DNA of 11,827 nucleotides, from contig JAGPUU010000326.1 of the NCBI GenBank assembly GCA_018067325.1, positions 1 through 11,827 on the forward strand, given 5' to 3'. The stretch is from Amphritea sp. GTDB taxonomy: Bacteria > Pseudomonadota > Gammaproteobacteria > Pseudomonadales > Balneatricaceae. Position numbers and translations under genes: made by a program. Positions 1-6,451 of this stretch are shown in pieces (within the stretch, counting starts at the first letter, position 1; the number at the start of each line of letters is the position of its first letter). Below the pieces are notes generated by a model that searched no databases, was not told the DNA's origin, and worked only from the letters and a program-made list of their open reading frames with translations.

Positions 1-213
1 ATCAGGTTTGCTGTTGAGCAGACCGTGGGGAATAAAAGCATCGGCCCGGTAATCCCAGAGTAGCTGGTCCAGACGTTCTGCTTCGTGCTCGCTGGTGACG
101 TGAATATAGACGTTCAGGCCGTGGCCTAATACTTTATCCGCCAGTCGACAGAGGAAAGCGGTACGGCTTTCCGGTTCGGCATCAGGAAGAACATAGAAAT
201 CAGCTTGGCTCAT
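1..213 (-). CDS. holC: DNA polymerase III chi subunit (HolC), partial: C-terminus beyond window edge
   Basis: Chi is part of the polymerase III clamp-loader complex and contacts single-stranded DNA-binding protein. The minus-strand reading frame from the ATG at 211-213 gives 71 residues to the window edge without a stop. It begins MSQADFYVLPD and contains CRLADKVLGHG, NVYIHVTSE and LDQLLWDYRADAFIPHGL, which follow the E. coli HolC pattern (YLL then ACRLAEKAW, YIHTDDE and LLWTFRDDSFLPHGL). The full E. coli protein is about 147 residues, so roughly half is missing at the left edge. It lies downstream of pepA on the same strand, 151 bp away. The conserved gammaproteobacterial order is pepA-holC-valS, so valS is expected just outside the window; that is inferred, not seen. 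No strong Shine-Dalgarno sequence was noted. The identification rests on remembered family similarity. Confidence 0.93.
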   Translation of the reverse strand, partial: MSQADFYVLPDAEPESRTAFLCRLADKVLGHGLNVYIHVTSEHEAERLDQLLWDYRADAFIPHGLLNSKPD

Positions 214-254
214 ATTGTTTAATTCCGATCAGGGTCTGAATGCGCCAGTGCGGC

Positions 255-319
255 GTTATATGTTTTCTCAAAATGCTCACTTACTGCATGTAGGTTGCGA
301 TTTTTCGAAAAGATATACC
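255..319. repeat. Long hairpin repeat, copy 1 (pepA-holC spacer)
   Basis: Two 30-nt arms (255-284 and 290-319) face each other across a 5-nt loop, TGCAT. Position-by-position pairing gives 22 Watson-Crick and 2 G-T pairs out of 30. The centre (267-307, starting CTCAAAATGCTCA and ending TTTTTCG) matches the core of the hairpin at 6307-6391 with one indel. The copies differ in stem bases but both still fold: CTTAC/GTAGG here, TTTAC/GTAAA there. It sits just 3' of pepA, as the other copy sits 3' of the Sel1-repeat gene. It may act as an RNA 3'-end or attenuation element between pepA and holC, but no U-tract terminator is evident. Confidence 0.75.
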
Positions 320-364
320 TTGCTCTGACACATTCATCTACCTGACTCAGTGGCCCTGTTTTAT

Positions 365-1870
365 TTAGATTTGCTCGTCGTCTGCCAGGTCATCAACCTG
401 TGCTAGCAAATGCTGACACAGCAGTGGAACGCAACGTCCGGTTGCGCCTTTTGCTTTACCGGCACTGTTCCAGGCAACGCCGGCGATATCCAGGTGTGCC
501 CAACGGAATTTCTTAGTAAAGCGTGACAGGAAGCAAGCTGCAGTGATGGTACCGCCTGCAGGGCCGCCGATATTCGCGATGTCGGCAAAGTTACTGTCCA
601 GCTGTTCCTGGTACTCATCCCAAAGCGGCAGACGCCAGGCTTTGTCACCAGAGAATTCACCGGCGGCTAGCAGGTCATCGGCCAGCAGGTCGTCATTCGA
701 AAGCAGACCAGTCGCCTGATGTCCCAGCGCGACGATGCAGGCACCGGTAAGGGTGGCAACGTCAACGACGGTTGCAGGTTCAAAGCGCTCGGCATAGGTG
801 AGTGCGTCACAAAGAACCAAGCGGCCCTCGGCATCGGTGTTGAGAATTTCAACCGTCTGGCCAGACATGGTGGTGACAATATCACCCGGCTTGGTAGCGT
901 TGCCCGCAGGCATGTTTTCAGCAGAGGCGACAATAGCGACAACGTTCATTTCGAGATCTAGTTGTGTCAGTGCTTCCATAGTGCCGATTACGCTAGCAGC
1001 ACCGCACATATCAAACTTCATCTCATCCATCTTGCCGCCTGGCTTCAGGCTGATGCCGCCGGTATCAAAGGTGATCCCTTTGCCAACCAATACATGGGGC
1101 GGTTGGTCTGGCTCGCCACCTTTGTATTCCATGACGATCAGTTTGGAAGGCTCAGAGCTGCCTTTACCAACGGACAGCAGTGAATGCATGCCCAGCTGTT
1201 CCATCTCGTCTTCGTCAAGAATAGTGGTTGTGAGTTCTTCACAGGCTTCAGCCAGTGCCAGAGCTTGTTCTGCAAGATAAGATGGAGTGCAGACATTACC
1301 CGGCAGGTTACCCAGTTCACGGGCAGTATCGACTCCGTTCGCGATAGCTGAACCGTCGCTGATAGAAAACTCGCCCAGTTCTGCGTCATCTTTACTGAGG
1401 AGAAAACCGATGCTTTCCAAGCTAAGCGGCTCGGCTTTCTTGCTCTTAGTCGCGTCGTATTCATACAGCTCTGCGCTGGCCCATTCAGTATTGTGACGCA
1501 GTTGACGATAGAGATCCTTATCAGCGCTTTCCAGTCCGTCCAGTGCGATCACGGCTGATTCGCAGCGGATCGATTTCAGGTTAGACATGATGTTCTTGAT
1601 GATTTTCAGTTGATTGCGATCGCTGCGTTCATCGGCTTTGCCGATACCTACCAGCAGAACACGAGCGGCACTGATGCCTGGAACTTTGTGCAGCAGTAAA
1701 GCTTGTCCAGCTTTACCTTGATGGTCACCTACAACATCTTTCAGATAACCAGCAGATGCTTTATCGATCAGATCTGCAGAAGGAGCCAGCTCACCATCAG
1801 GTGCAACGCCAACGATTAAACAGTCAGTTTCCAGAGATTCAACCGAACCGGTAACTATTTCAAATTCCAT
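365..1870 (-). CDS. pepA: Leucyl aminopeptidase (cytosol aminopeptidase, M17 family)
   Basis: This is a cytosolic hexameric dizinc/manganese aminopeptidase that removes N-terminal residues from peptides. In E. coli the same protein also binds DNA, in Xer recombination and carAB regulation. The 501-residue product is close to E. coli PepA (503). The catalytic domain carries the M17 signature NTDAEGRL at residues 344-351. The metal and catalytic residues all appear with E. coli spacing: K264, D269, K276, D287, D346, E348 and R350, each offset by six. VGKGITFDTGGISLKPGG spans 262-279. The ATG start is preceded by GGAGAAAGC, a good ribosome site with the purines just upstream. It is transcribed divergently from lptF across 178 bp, a classic arrangement. 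TTATAA- and TATTAT-like -10 candidates lie about 30-45 bp upstream, but no convincing -35 was found. Downstream lies a long hairpin and then holC. Confidence 0.97.
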   Translation of the reverse strand: MEFEIVTGSVESLETDCLIVGVAPDGELAPSADLIDKASAGYLKDVVGDHQGKAGQALLLHKVPGISAARVLLVGIGKADERSDRNQLKIIKNIMSNLKSIRCESAVIALDGLESADKDLYRQLRHNTEWASAELYEYDATKSKKAEPLSLESIGFLLSKDDAELGEFSISDGSAIANGVDTARELGNLPGNVCTPSYLAEQALALAEACEELTTTILDEDEMEQLGMHSLLSVGKGSSEPSKLIVMEYKGGEPDQPPHVLVGKGITFDTGGISLKPGGKMDEMKFDMCGAASVIGTMEALTQLDLEMNVVAIVASAENMPAGNATKPGDIVTTMSGQTVEILNTDAEGRLVLCDALTYAERFEPATVVDVATLTGACIVALGHQATGLLSNDDLLADDLLAAGEFSGDKAWRLPLWDEYQEQLDSNFADIANIGGPAGGTITAACFLSRFTKKFRWAHLDIAGVAWNSAGKAKGATGRCVPLLCQHLLAQVDDLADDEQI

Positions 1871-2048
1871 GCTTTCTCCACACGAGACATCGTGCCTGGT
1901 TTATAAGATAATAACGCACCGATTCAGCCTAGAGTGTTGAGTCGGTTTTAAATGTATTCCCGGATTTTATCCTAATGTCACAGAAACAAAACCCCGTTTT
2001 CGGTATCAGAGAGAATTCTTTACCGTTAATTACACAGGATACGGCAGT

Positions 2049-3152
2049 TTGATTATCTTTCGCTACCTGGCCAAAGAAGTTCTGATCAGCATGATTGCAG
2101 TTACGACAGTACTGTTGCTGATTATTATGAGTGGTCGTTTTATTAGTTATCTGAGTATCGCAGCTGCCGGTGAAATTCCGATGAAAGCGGTGTTCTACTA
2201 TCTGCTGTTTCGTCTTCCAGGCTTCCTTGAATTGATTCTTCCACTGGGCTTGTTTCTGGGTATTCTGTTGGCCTATGGGCGTTTATATCTTGAGAGTGAG
2301 ATGGTGGTGCTTCAGGCGACCGGCATGAGCCAGAAGCGCCTGACCATGTATACCCTTGGGCCGGCTCTCATTACCGCCTTGCTGGTGGCGTCAATGAGCC
2401 TGTTTTTATCCCCTTATGGCGCAAATCAAACTGAAATCATGTTGCAGAAACAGCGTAATGTCGGTGAGTTTGATCTGATCACTGAAGGGCGATTTCAGGC
2501 GATGTCCCGGGGTGATCGGGTGACTTACATTGAACACTTAGATAGTAACAGCGGTACGATGAAGGGTGTTTTTATCACCGAAAAAATGATGAAAGGTGAT
2601 CGGGAACAAGCGGTCATGGTCGTGGCTGAAAAGGGGCGTAGTTATACCAATCCAGAAACCGGGGTCCGTTACCTTGTGTTGGATAACGGTTATCGTTATG
2701 AAGGTAATCCTGGTGAGGCTGATTATCGCCAGATCCAGTTTCAGGAATATGGCATCCGGTTACCCGAGCAAGAGAAAGTACAGCCGGTTAACGAACTATA
2801 TTCTATCCCAACGGAAGCCTTAGTGGATGGCGATAATGCCGAGCGTGCCCAGCTTCATTGGCGTCTGTCACTGCCCGTATTGACCCTGATTGTCGCGCTG
2901 CTGGCGGTGCCTCTGAGTAAAACGAATCCTCGTCAGGGACGTTATGCCAAGCTGATACCTTCGATTTTATTGTATATGGTCTATCTGTTGTTATTGACCA
3001 ACGTGCGTAACTATCTTGAGAAAGATGGTGGCCATGTGGTGTTGCTCTGGTTGGTGCATTTGATGTTCTTCGGCATTGCCATGAGCATGCTGTTTTTTCA
3101 GGGGCGTTTGACACGCTTGCTGCGTCGACGGAGGCCTGAACATGCTGCTTAA
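2049..3152 (+). CDS. lptF: LPS export ABC transporter permease LptF
   Basis: LptF is one of the two inner-membrane permease subunits of the LptB2FG exporter, which extracts lipopolysaccharide from the inner membrane and passes it to LptC/LptA. The product is 367 residues (E. coli 366). It has the family plan: three N-terminal membrane helices (about 12-28, 60-76 and 103-121), a periplasmic beta-jellyroll domain (about 125-265) and three C-terminal helices (about 275-290, 302-318 and 330-350). The coupling-helix motif LYLESEMVV places E84 at the position of the E. coli LptF glutamate that contacts LptB. The start is a TTG at 2049, giving MIIFRYLAKEVL, which aligns with E. coli MIIIRYLVRE. AGGA at 2036-2039 is the likely ribosome site, and the next ATG would delete part of helix 1. 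The gene overlaps lptG by 11 bp. No convincing promoter was recognised upstream. Confidence 0.95.
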   Translation: MIIFRYLAKEVLISMIAVTTVLLLIIMSGRFISYLSIAAAGEIPMKAVFYYLLFRLPGFLELILPLGLFLGILLAYGRLYLESEMVVLQATGMSQKRLTMYTLGPALITALLVASMSLFLSPYGANQTEIMLQKQRNVGEFDLITEGRFQAMSRGDRVTYIEHLDSNSGTMKGVFITEKMMKGDREQAVMVVAEKGRSYTNPETGVRYLVLDNGYRYEGNPGEADYRQIQFQEYGIRLPEQEKVQPVNELYSIPTEALVDGDNAERAQLHWRLSLPVLTLIVALLAVPLSKTNPRQGRYAKLIPSILLYMVYLLLLTNVRNYLEKDGGHVVLLWLVHLMFFGIAMSMLFFQGRLTRLLRRRRPEHAA

Positions 3153-4203
3153 ACTGGATCGATATATCGGTAAGCAGGTTCTGCTCAGCATTCTGGTGGT
3201 GATGGTGATCGTTGTCGGCCTGGACTTTATGTTTCGGGTGATCGAAGAGTTACCCGAACTCAATGAACGCTATACCACCTTGGTGATGCTGGGGTATTCA
3301 GCCCTGAATATGCCCGCTGCTTTCTATGAGTTTCTGCCCTTGGGTTGCCTGGTGGGTTGTCTGATTGGTTTGGGTGGATTAGCCAGTGGCAGTGAGTTGA
3401 CTGTTATGCGGGCCGCAGGTATCTCTGTATGGCAACTGGTACGGATGGTTCTAAAACCGGTCATCGTGCTTTCGTTACTGGCGTTGGTTATCGGTGAATA
3501 TATTGCGCCATATGCGGGTGCGCTTTCTGAGAGTATTCGGGCGGAACACCTTAACCGGGGAACCGTCTCGGCCCGTACCGGCGTTTGGCATCGTGAGAGC
3601 GGTGAGTATATTCATATCAACGTTGTGACGCCTAAGGGTGAGACCCGGGGGATTACCCGCTTTGGTTTGGCGCCGGATAGTAGCCTCTCCTATAGCAGTT
3701 ACGCTGAGAGTGGGCGCTATCAGAACGGTGCCTGGGAATTAGAAAATGTGACGGAAACCCGTTTTCTGGAAGATCGTACCCAGACGACGGTATACGGTAC
3801 TCAGATCTGGGAGATAGAACTGAACCCGCAGCGCTTGAAAGTTCTGATGGTCAAGCCGAAAGAGATGTCGACCAGTGAACTGTTTAATTACAGTCAGTAT
3901 CTGGCAGATCAGGAGCTAGATAATGATCGCTTTATGCAAAGCTTCTGGCGCAAAGTGTTTCAGCCCCTGGCCATTATCGGGCTGGTATTAGTGGCCGTTT
4001 CTTTTATCTTCGGTTCATTGCGCAGTGTGTCTACGGGGCAGCGGATTATTACCGGAGTAGTGGTGGGTATGGTGTTTAAAATCAGCCAGGATATTCTTGC
4101 TCCGCTGAGTTCGCTCTATCAAATAGCCCCGGTCTGGTCGGCACTAGTCCCCATTCTGATCTGCATGCTCTTAGGCGGATGGCTTATTAAACGGGCGGGA
4201 TAG
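3142..4203 (+). CDS. lptG: LPS export ABC transporter permease LptG
   Basis: LptG is the partner permease of LptF in the LptB2FG lipopolysaccharide exporter. The 353-residue protein begins MLLKLDRYIGKQVL, like E. coli LptG (LDRYIGKTI). It has three N-terminal membrane helices (about 13-33, 58-80 and 100-118), a soluble periplasmic jellyroll region (about 125-265) and three C-terminal helices (about 272-292, 300-318 and 330-350). LASGSELTVMRAAG (80-93) puts E85 at the coupling-helix glutamate known in LptG. FQPLAIIGLVLVAVSFIFGSLRS near 273-295 is a family-typical block. The ATG is preceded by GGAGG at 3130-3134, seven bases upstream and inside the lptF coding region, so the two genes are translationally linked. 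The stop codon is TAG, whereas most neighbours use TAA. This TAG is also the first three bases of a TAGCTCG heptamer belonging to the downstream repeat region. Confidence 0.95.
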   Translation: MLLKLDRYIGKQVLLSILVVMVIVVGLDFMFRVIEELPELNERYTTLVMLGYSALNMPAAFYEFLPLGCLVGCLIGLGGLASGSELTVMRAAGISVWQLVRMVLKPVIVLSLLALVIGEYIAPYAGALSESIRAEHLNRGTVSARTGVWHRESGEYIHINVVTPKGETRGITRFGLAPDSSLSYSSYAESGRYQNGAWELENVTETRFLEDRTQTTVYGTQIWEIELNPQRLKVLMVKPKEMSTSELFNYSQYLADQELDNDRFMQSFWRKVFQPLAIIGLVLVAVSFIFGSLRSVSTGQRIITGVVVGMVFKISQDILAPLSSLYQIAPVWSALVPILICMLLGGWLIKRAG

Positions 4204-4208
4204 CTCGC

Positions 4209-4300
4209 AAAAAGATATAAGAGTCGTTGTTCGTGGCTCGAACGTCACAAAGAGCTATAAGAATCGTTGTTCGTAGCTCGAACGTCACAAAGAGCGTGAC
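4209..4300. repeat. 40-bp tandem repeat, two units plus a partial third
   Basis: Units at 4209-4248 and 4249-4288 are both 40 bp and match at 36 of 40 positions. A third partial copy begins at 4289 (AAAGAGC) and degenerates by 4300. Each unit includes TCGTTGTTCG, a G(T/G)(A/G)GCTCG heptamer and AACGTCAC. GTTCG/CGAAC can form a small stem around the heptamer in each unit. The last GTCAC (4284-4288) is followed by GTGAC (4296-4300), another short inverted pair. There is no open reading frame of note. The array lies between the lptG stop and the transcription terminator, so it would be the transcribed 3' untranslated tail of lptFG. Confidence 0.85.
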
Positions 4301-4316
4301 TAGCTCGTAGCTCGAT

Positions 4317-4350
4317 AAAAGCCTTCTATATTAGGTATGGAAGGCTTTTT
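4317..4350. terminator. Bidirectional intrinsic terminator between lptG and the RDD gene
   Basis: AAAAGCCTTCTATA (4317-4330) pairs with TATGGAAGGCTTTT (4336-4349) through 14 base pairs, one of them a G-T wobble, around the 5-nt loop TTAGG. The A-run on one side and the T-run (4346-4350) on the other make it usable by lptFG from the left and by the convergent RDD/YeeE transcript from the right. Confidence 0.92.
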
Positions 4351-4408
4351 GAGTTAAGTGCTTTGTAAGAAAGTTATTGCATAGGATTGATGAAAGCCAA
4401 TAATTTGT

Positions 4409-4443
4409 GAGCTACGAGCTACGAGCTACGAGCTACGAGCTAC
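4409..4443. repeat. Heptamer array (GAGCTAC) x5 overlapping the RDD stop codon
   Basis: Five perfect head-to-tail copies of GAGCTAC occupy 4409-4443. The complement, GTAGCTC, supplies the TAG stop of the minus-strand RDD gene (4440-4442). Opposite-orientation copies, TAGCTCGTAGCTCG, sit at 4301-4314 on the other side of the terminator. The two blocks are therefore inverted repeats (14 bp perfect in several registers) flanking the hairpin. Single copies also occur within each 40-bp unit and at the lptG stop codon (4201-4207). Confidence 0.9.
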
Positions 4444-4919
4444 TTTTTCTTTTCAATCAGAACTATCTGCGTCTCAGAAAAGCTGTCGTGCCAGGTGGCT
4501 TTGTTAGCTGAGAAGAGCATCCAGAAGAAGCCCAGGCCGAAGCAGGCGAATGATAGGATTGCGGTCATAAAGCGGATAAGTGCCTGACGCAGGCTGATAT
4601 GTTTGCCGTCTATGGTTTGTACTCTGAGTTTCCAGGCTTGCATCCCTAGAGTTTGTCCCAAGCGTACCCAGAAGTAGGCGAAGAAAGCGAAGGTCAGTAG
4701 GAATAGAACGGATTGAAACAGCGGGCCATCAACAACATTTCCGTTGTTCAGGCCGACGGCGGCAAAACCGGTGCACATCCAGATGGCAGCAACCAGAAAT
4801 GCGTCGTAGATCATTGCTGCAAAACGGCGCAGCAGGCTAGGCTGTTGCAGTTCACCTTCAAATTCCGGAAAAGCTCTATTCATCTTGTTTGTTTCTGTCT
4901 CTGGCTTCAGATTTAGCAT
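4440..4919 (-). CDS. RDD family membrane protein
   Basis: This is a small integral membrane protein of the RDD family, whose members are mostly of unknown function; some are linked to ion or solute transport. The 159-residue frame shows the family pattern: LLRRFAAMIYDAFLV (29-43, with R31/R32 and D39), a central GQTLGMQAWKLRVQTIDG block (88-105) and ATWHDSFSETQIV near the C-terminus (141-153, D145). Hydrophobic helices lie at about 40-58, 68-86 and 115-137. The start is uncertain. The ATG at 4919 has no clear ribosome site, and an internal ATG (4881-4883, residue 13) would give a 147-residue protein beginning MNRAFPEFEG, also without a good ribosome site. The C-terminus is lysine-rich (EKKK), and its TAG stop is provided by the heptamer repeat. 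It lies 46 bp downstream of the YeeE gene on the same strand and is probably cotranscribed. Confidence 0.85.
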   Translation of the reverse strand: MLNLKPETETNKMNRAFPEFEGELQQPSLLRRFAAMIYDAFLVAAIWMCTGFAAVGLNNGNVVDGPLFQSVLFLLTFAFFAYFWVRLGQTLGMQAWKLRVQTIDGKHISLRQALIRFMTAILSFACFGLGFFWMLFSANKATWHDSFSETQIVLIEKKK

Positions 4920-4965
4920 CTGGCTTTGTCCAGACGCATCGGTTTAACGTATCGGTTCAGCTTTG

Positions 4966-6183
4966 TTAATTCGGCAGGCTGAACAGGGGGCGAAGTCTAG
5001 TTCCCAGGAGGCTTCCGGCAAAGGCTGCCATCAACCATAGCCAGCCATGCAAACTGCCGGAGACTATACCACCAAAATAGGCGCCGATGTTACAGCCAAA
5101 AGAGATAGTTGCGCCGTAGCCGAGCATCACTCCGCCCAGTGCCGCAGCGAACCACTGAATAGCCGGTATTTGCCATTGCCAGCTAAACCGTCCGGCCAAT
5201 GTAGCGGCCAGGAAAGCGCCCAGAATAATACCCATATTCATCACTGATACGGTATCGCTTAGCAGCGGTTCCATAAGCGCTTCTTCCCGGCCGGGCTGAA
5301 GCCAGTATGCCCAGAAATCTAATTCTAAATCTAACCCCAGCGTGAAGGTCTCTTCCAACCATAGATAGGCTTTAGCGCCCCAAAGGGGGTAAGCAACTGC
5401 AACAGACCAGGGGCGGCCTGTTTCAGCCAGTACGATAAAGTTGAGTAGCGCCAATACTACGCCACCCCAGATGAATGGCCAGGGGCCCTGAAGTAGGTTT
5501 TTCAGGTTAAAGCGTTGCTGGCGTAGATCCTGTTCAATCGTACCGTGGTAGCGTTTTTCCAGCCAGATAGATGCGCCTGCAATGGCTGCAAAAATCGCTA
5601 AATTAACCGCAATTGCCAATCCTGTACCCAGTGATTCAATCATTGCCACCGGTGCAAACTGGGGCAGAGTGGTCCACCATTCGTAGTCAGCACTGGCCCA
5701 CAAACCACCGATCATAAAGCCGATCATGCTGGGAATAGCTCTTATCTGTCCGCCACCCACATGATAGAGGTTGCCTGAAGCACAACCATTACCTAGCTGC
5801 ATGCCGATGCCGAAGATAAAGGCTCCGAATACTACAGACCAGCCTAATGGGCGAGTGTAACCCGCAACCTCATTGCCCAGCAGGGTGCCGCTGGAAAGTG
5901 CTGGAAAAAAAAGGCAAACGGCGACGGCCAGCATCAGCATCTGAGCCCGTATGCCTCGTCCACGACGATTGACTATCAGGTTGCGCCAAGCAGAGGTAAA
6001 ACCAAAGGATGCATGAAACAGGGAAAGTCCGAGGGCTGCGCCAAGGATCAGTAGCAACGCTTGGTGGCTATCATGTTCCTGGATCAGGTAGAGAGACCCA
6101 GTGACCAATAGCAGCAGTGCCAGTGACAGGTTACGCAGACGGTTAAATCGTGCAGTGAGGGGCAGGGTTTCAATTTGATTCAT
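4966..6183 (-). CDS. YeeE/YedE family (TsuA-like) sulfur-compound transporter
   Basis: This is a polytopic inner-membrane protein of the YeeE/YedE (DUF395, sulfur transport) family; characterised members such as TsuA import thiosulfate. The 405-residue protein is a full-length two-half version. The first half carries GIGMQLGNGCASGNLYHVGG (125-144) with C134. The second carries GYGATISFGCNIGAYFGG (355-372) with C364. These cysteine-containing G-x-G-C loops are the expected conduction-path residues of the family. Roughly nine to eleven hydrophobic segments are visible, for example 20-34, 43-58, 84-98, 114-132, 150-164, 186-206, 236-252, 316-331, 343-360 and 378-394. No TusA/YeeD-type partner is seen, so the substrate is inferred. 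The ATG at 6183 has no recognisable Shine-Dalgarno sequence. A TATAGT box lies 37-42 bp upstream. The RDD gene follows it, probably in the same operon. Confidence 0.88.
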   Translation of the reverse strand: MNQIETLPLTARFNRLRNLSLALLLLVTGSLYLIQEHDSHQALLLILGAALGLSLFHASFGFTSAWRNLIVNRRGRGIRAQMLMLAVAVCLFFPALSSGTLLGNEVAGYTRPLGWSVVFGAFIFGIGMQLGNGCASGNLYHVGGGQIRAIPSMIGFMIGGLWASADYEWWTTLPQFAPVAMIESLGTGLAIAVNLAIFAAIAGASIWLEKRYHGTIEQDLRQQRFNLKNLLQGPWPFIWGGVVLALLNFIVLAETGRPWSVAVAYPLWGAKAYLWLEETFTLGLDLELDFWAYWLQPGREEALMEPLLSDTVSVMNMGIILGAFLAATLAGRFSWQWQIPAIQWFAAALGGVMLGYGATISFGCNIGAYFGGIVSGSLHGWLWLMAAFAGSLLGTRLRPLFSLPN

Positions 6184-6219
6184 GGAGGTATCAGGCAGAC
6201 AGCTGGTTAAAAGTTCGCC

Positions 6220-6225
6220 ACTATA
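6220..6225 (-). promoter_or_regulatory. Possible -10 box for the YeeE-RDD operon
   Basis: TATAGT on the minus strand (5 of 6 to the sigma-70 consensus) lies 37 bp upstream of the YeeE start. No good -35 element was found at 16-18 bp spacing, so this is weak evidence. Confidence 0.25.
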
Positions 6226-6306
6226 GCACTCTTCGATGAGAAATGGAGTTAGACGCAGGTATTAAAAAGCCGGACATATAGAGGCAGCGTAAAAACTATT
6301 GCACTT

Positions 6307-6391
6307 GGCTATAGCGCGTTAAAAATCCACTCAAAATGCTCATTTACACCAGTAAACTGCGCTTTTTCGTGAATTTTTGCCTTCTCTAGCC
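6307..6391. repeat. Long hairpin repeat, copy 2 (between the YeeE and Sel1-repeat genes)
   Basis: This is an imperfect palindrome of 85 nt. The left arm (6307-6347) runs from GGCTATAG through AAAAATCCAC to TTTAC. The right arm (6352-6391) runs from GTAAA through GTGAATTTTT to CTCTAGCC. The loop is ACCA (6348-6351). The arms pair along most of their length with three small indels. The core 6330-6369 is shared with the hairpin at 255-319. The rest of the 268-bp spacer (6184-6451) shows no gene. The element lies on the 3' side of the minus-strand Sel1-repeat gene, 60 bp past its stop, so it would be in that gene's 3' tail. Confidence 0.82.
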
Positions 6392-6451
6392 TGCGCTCAT
6401 GACGTCTTTACACCGTCTCGTATCGCCCGGTTTTCGGATCTTAAACGCCGT

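Noticed and set aside
1937..1970. TTGAGT as a -35 element for lptF
   Set aside because: The nearest -10-like sequence (TTTTAT at 1965-1970) is 22 bp away, and other pairs score poorly.
4201..4443. CRISPR array suggested by the short repeats
   Set aside because: Repeat units are direct 40-bp or 7-bp tandems without unique spacers, and no cas genes are nearby.
4713..4916. Plus-strand 67-residue open frame inside the RDD gene
   Set aside because: It is antisense to a frame with clear RDD motifs; no family features or ribosome site.
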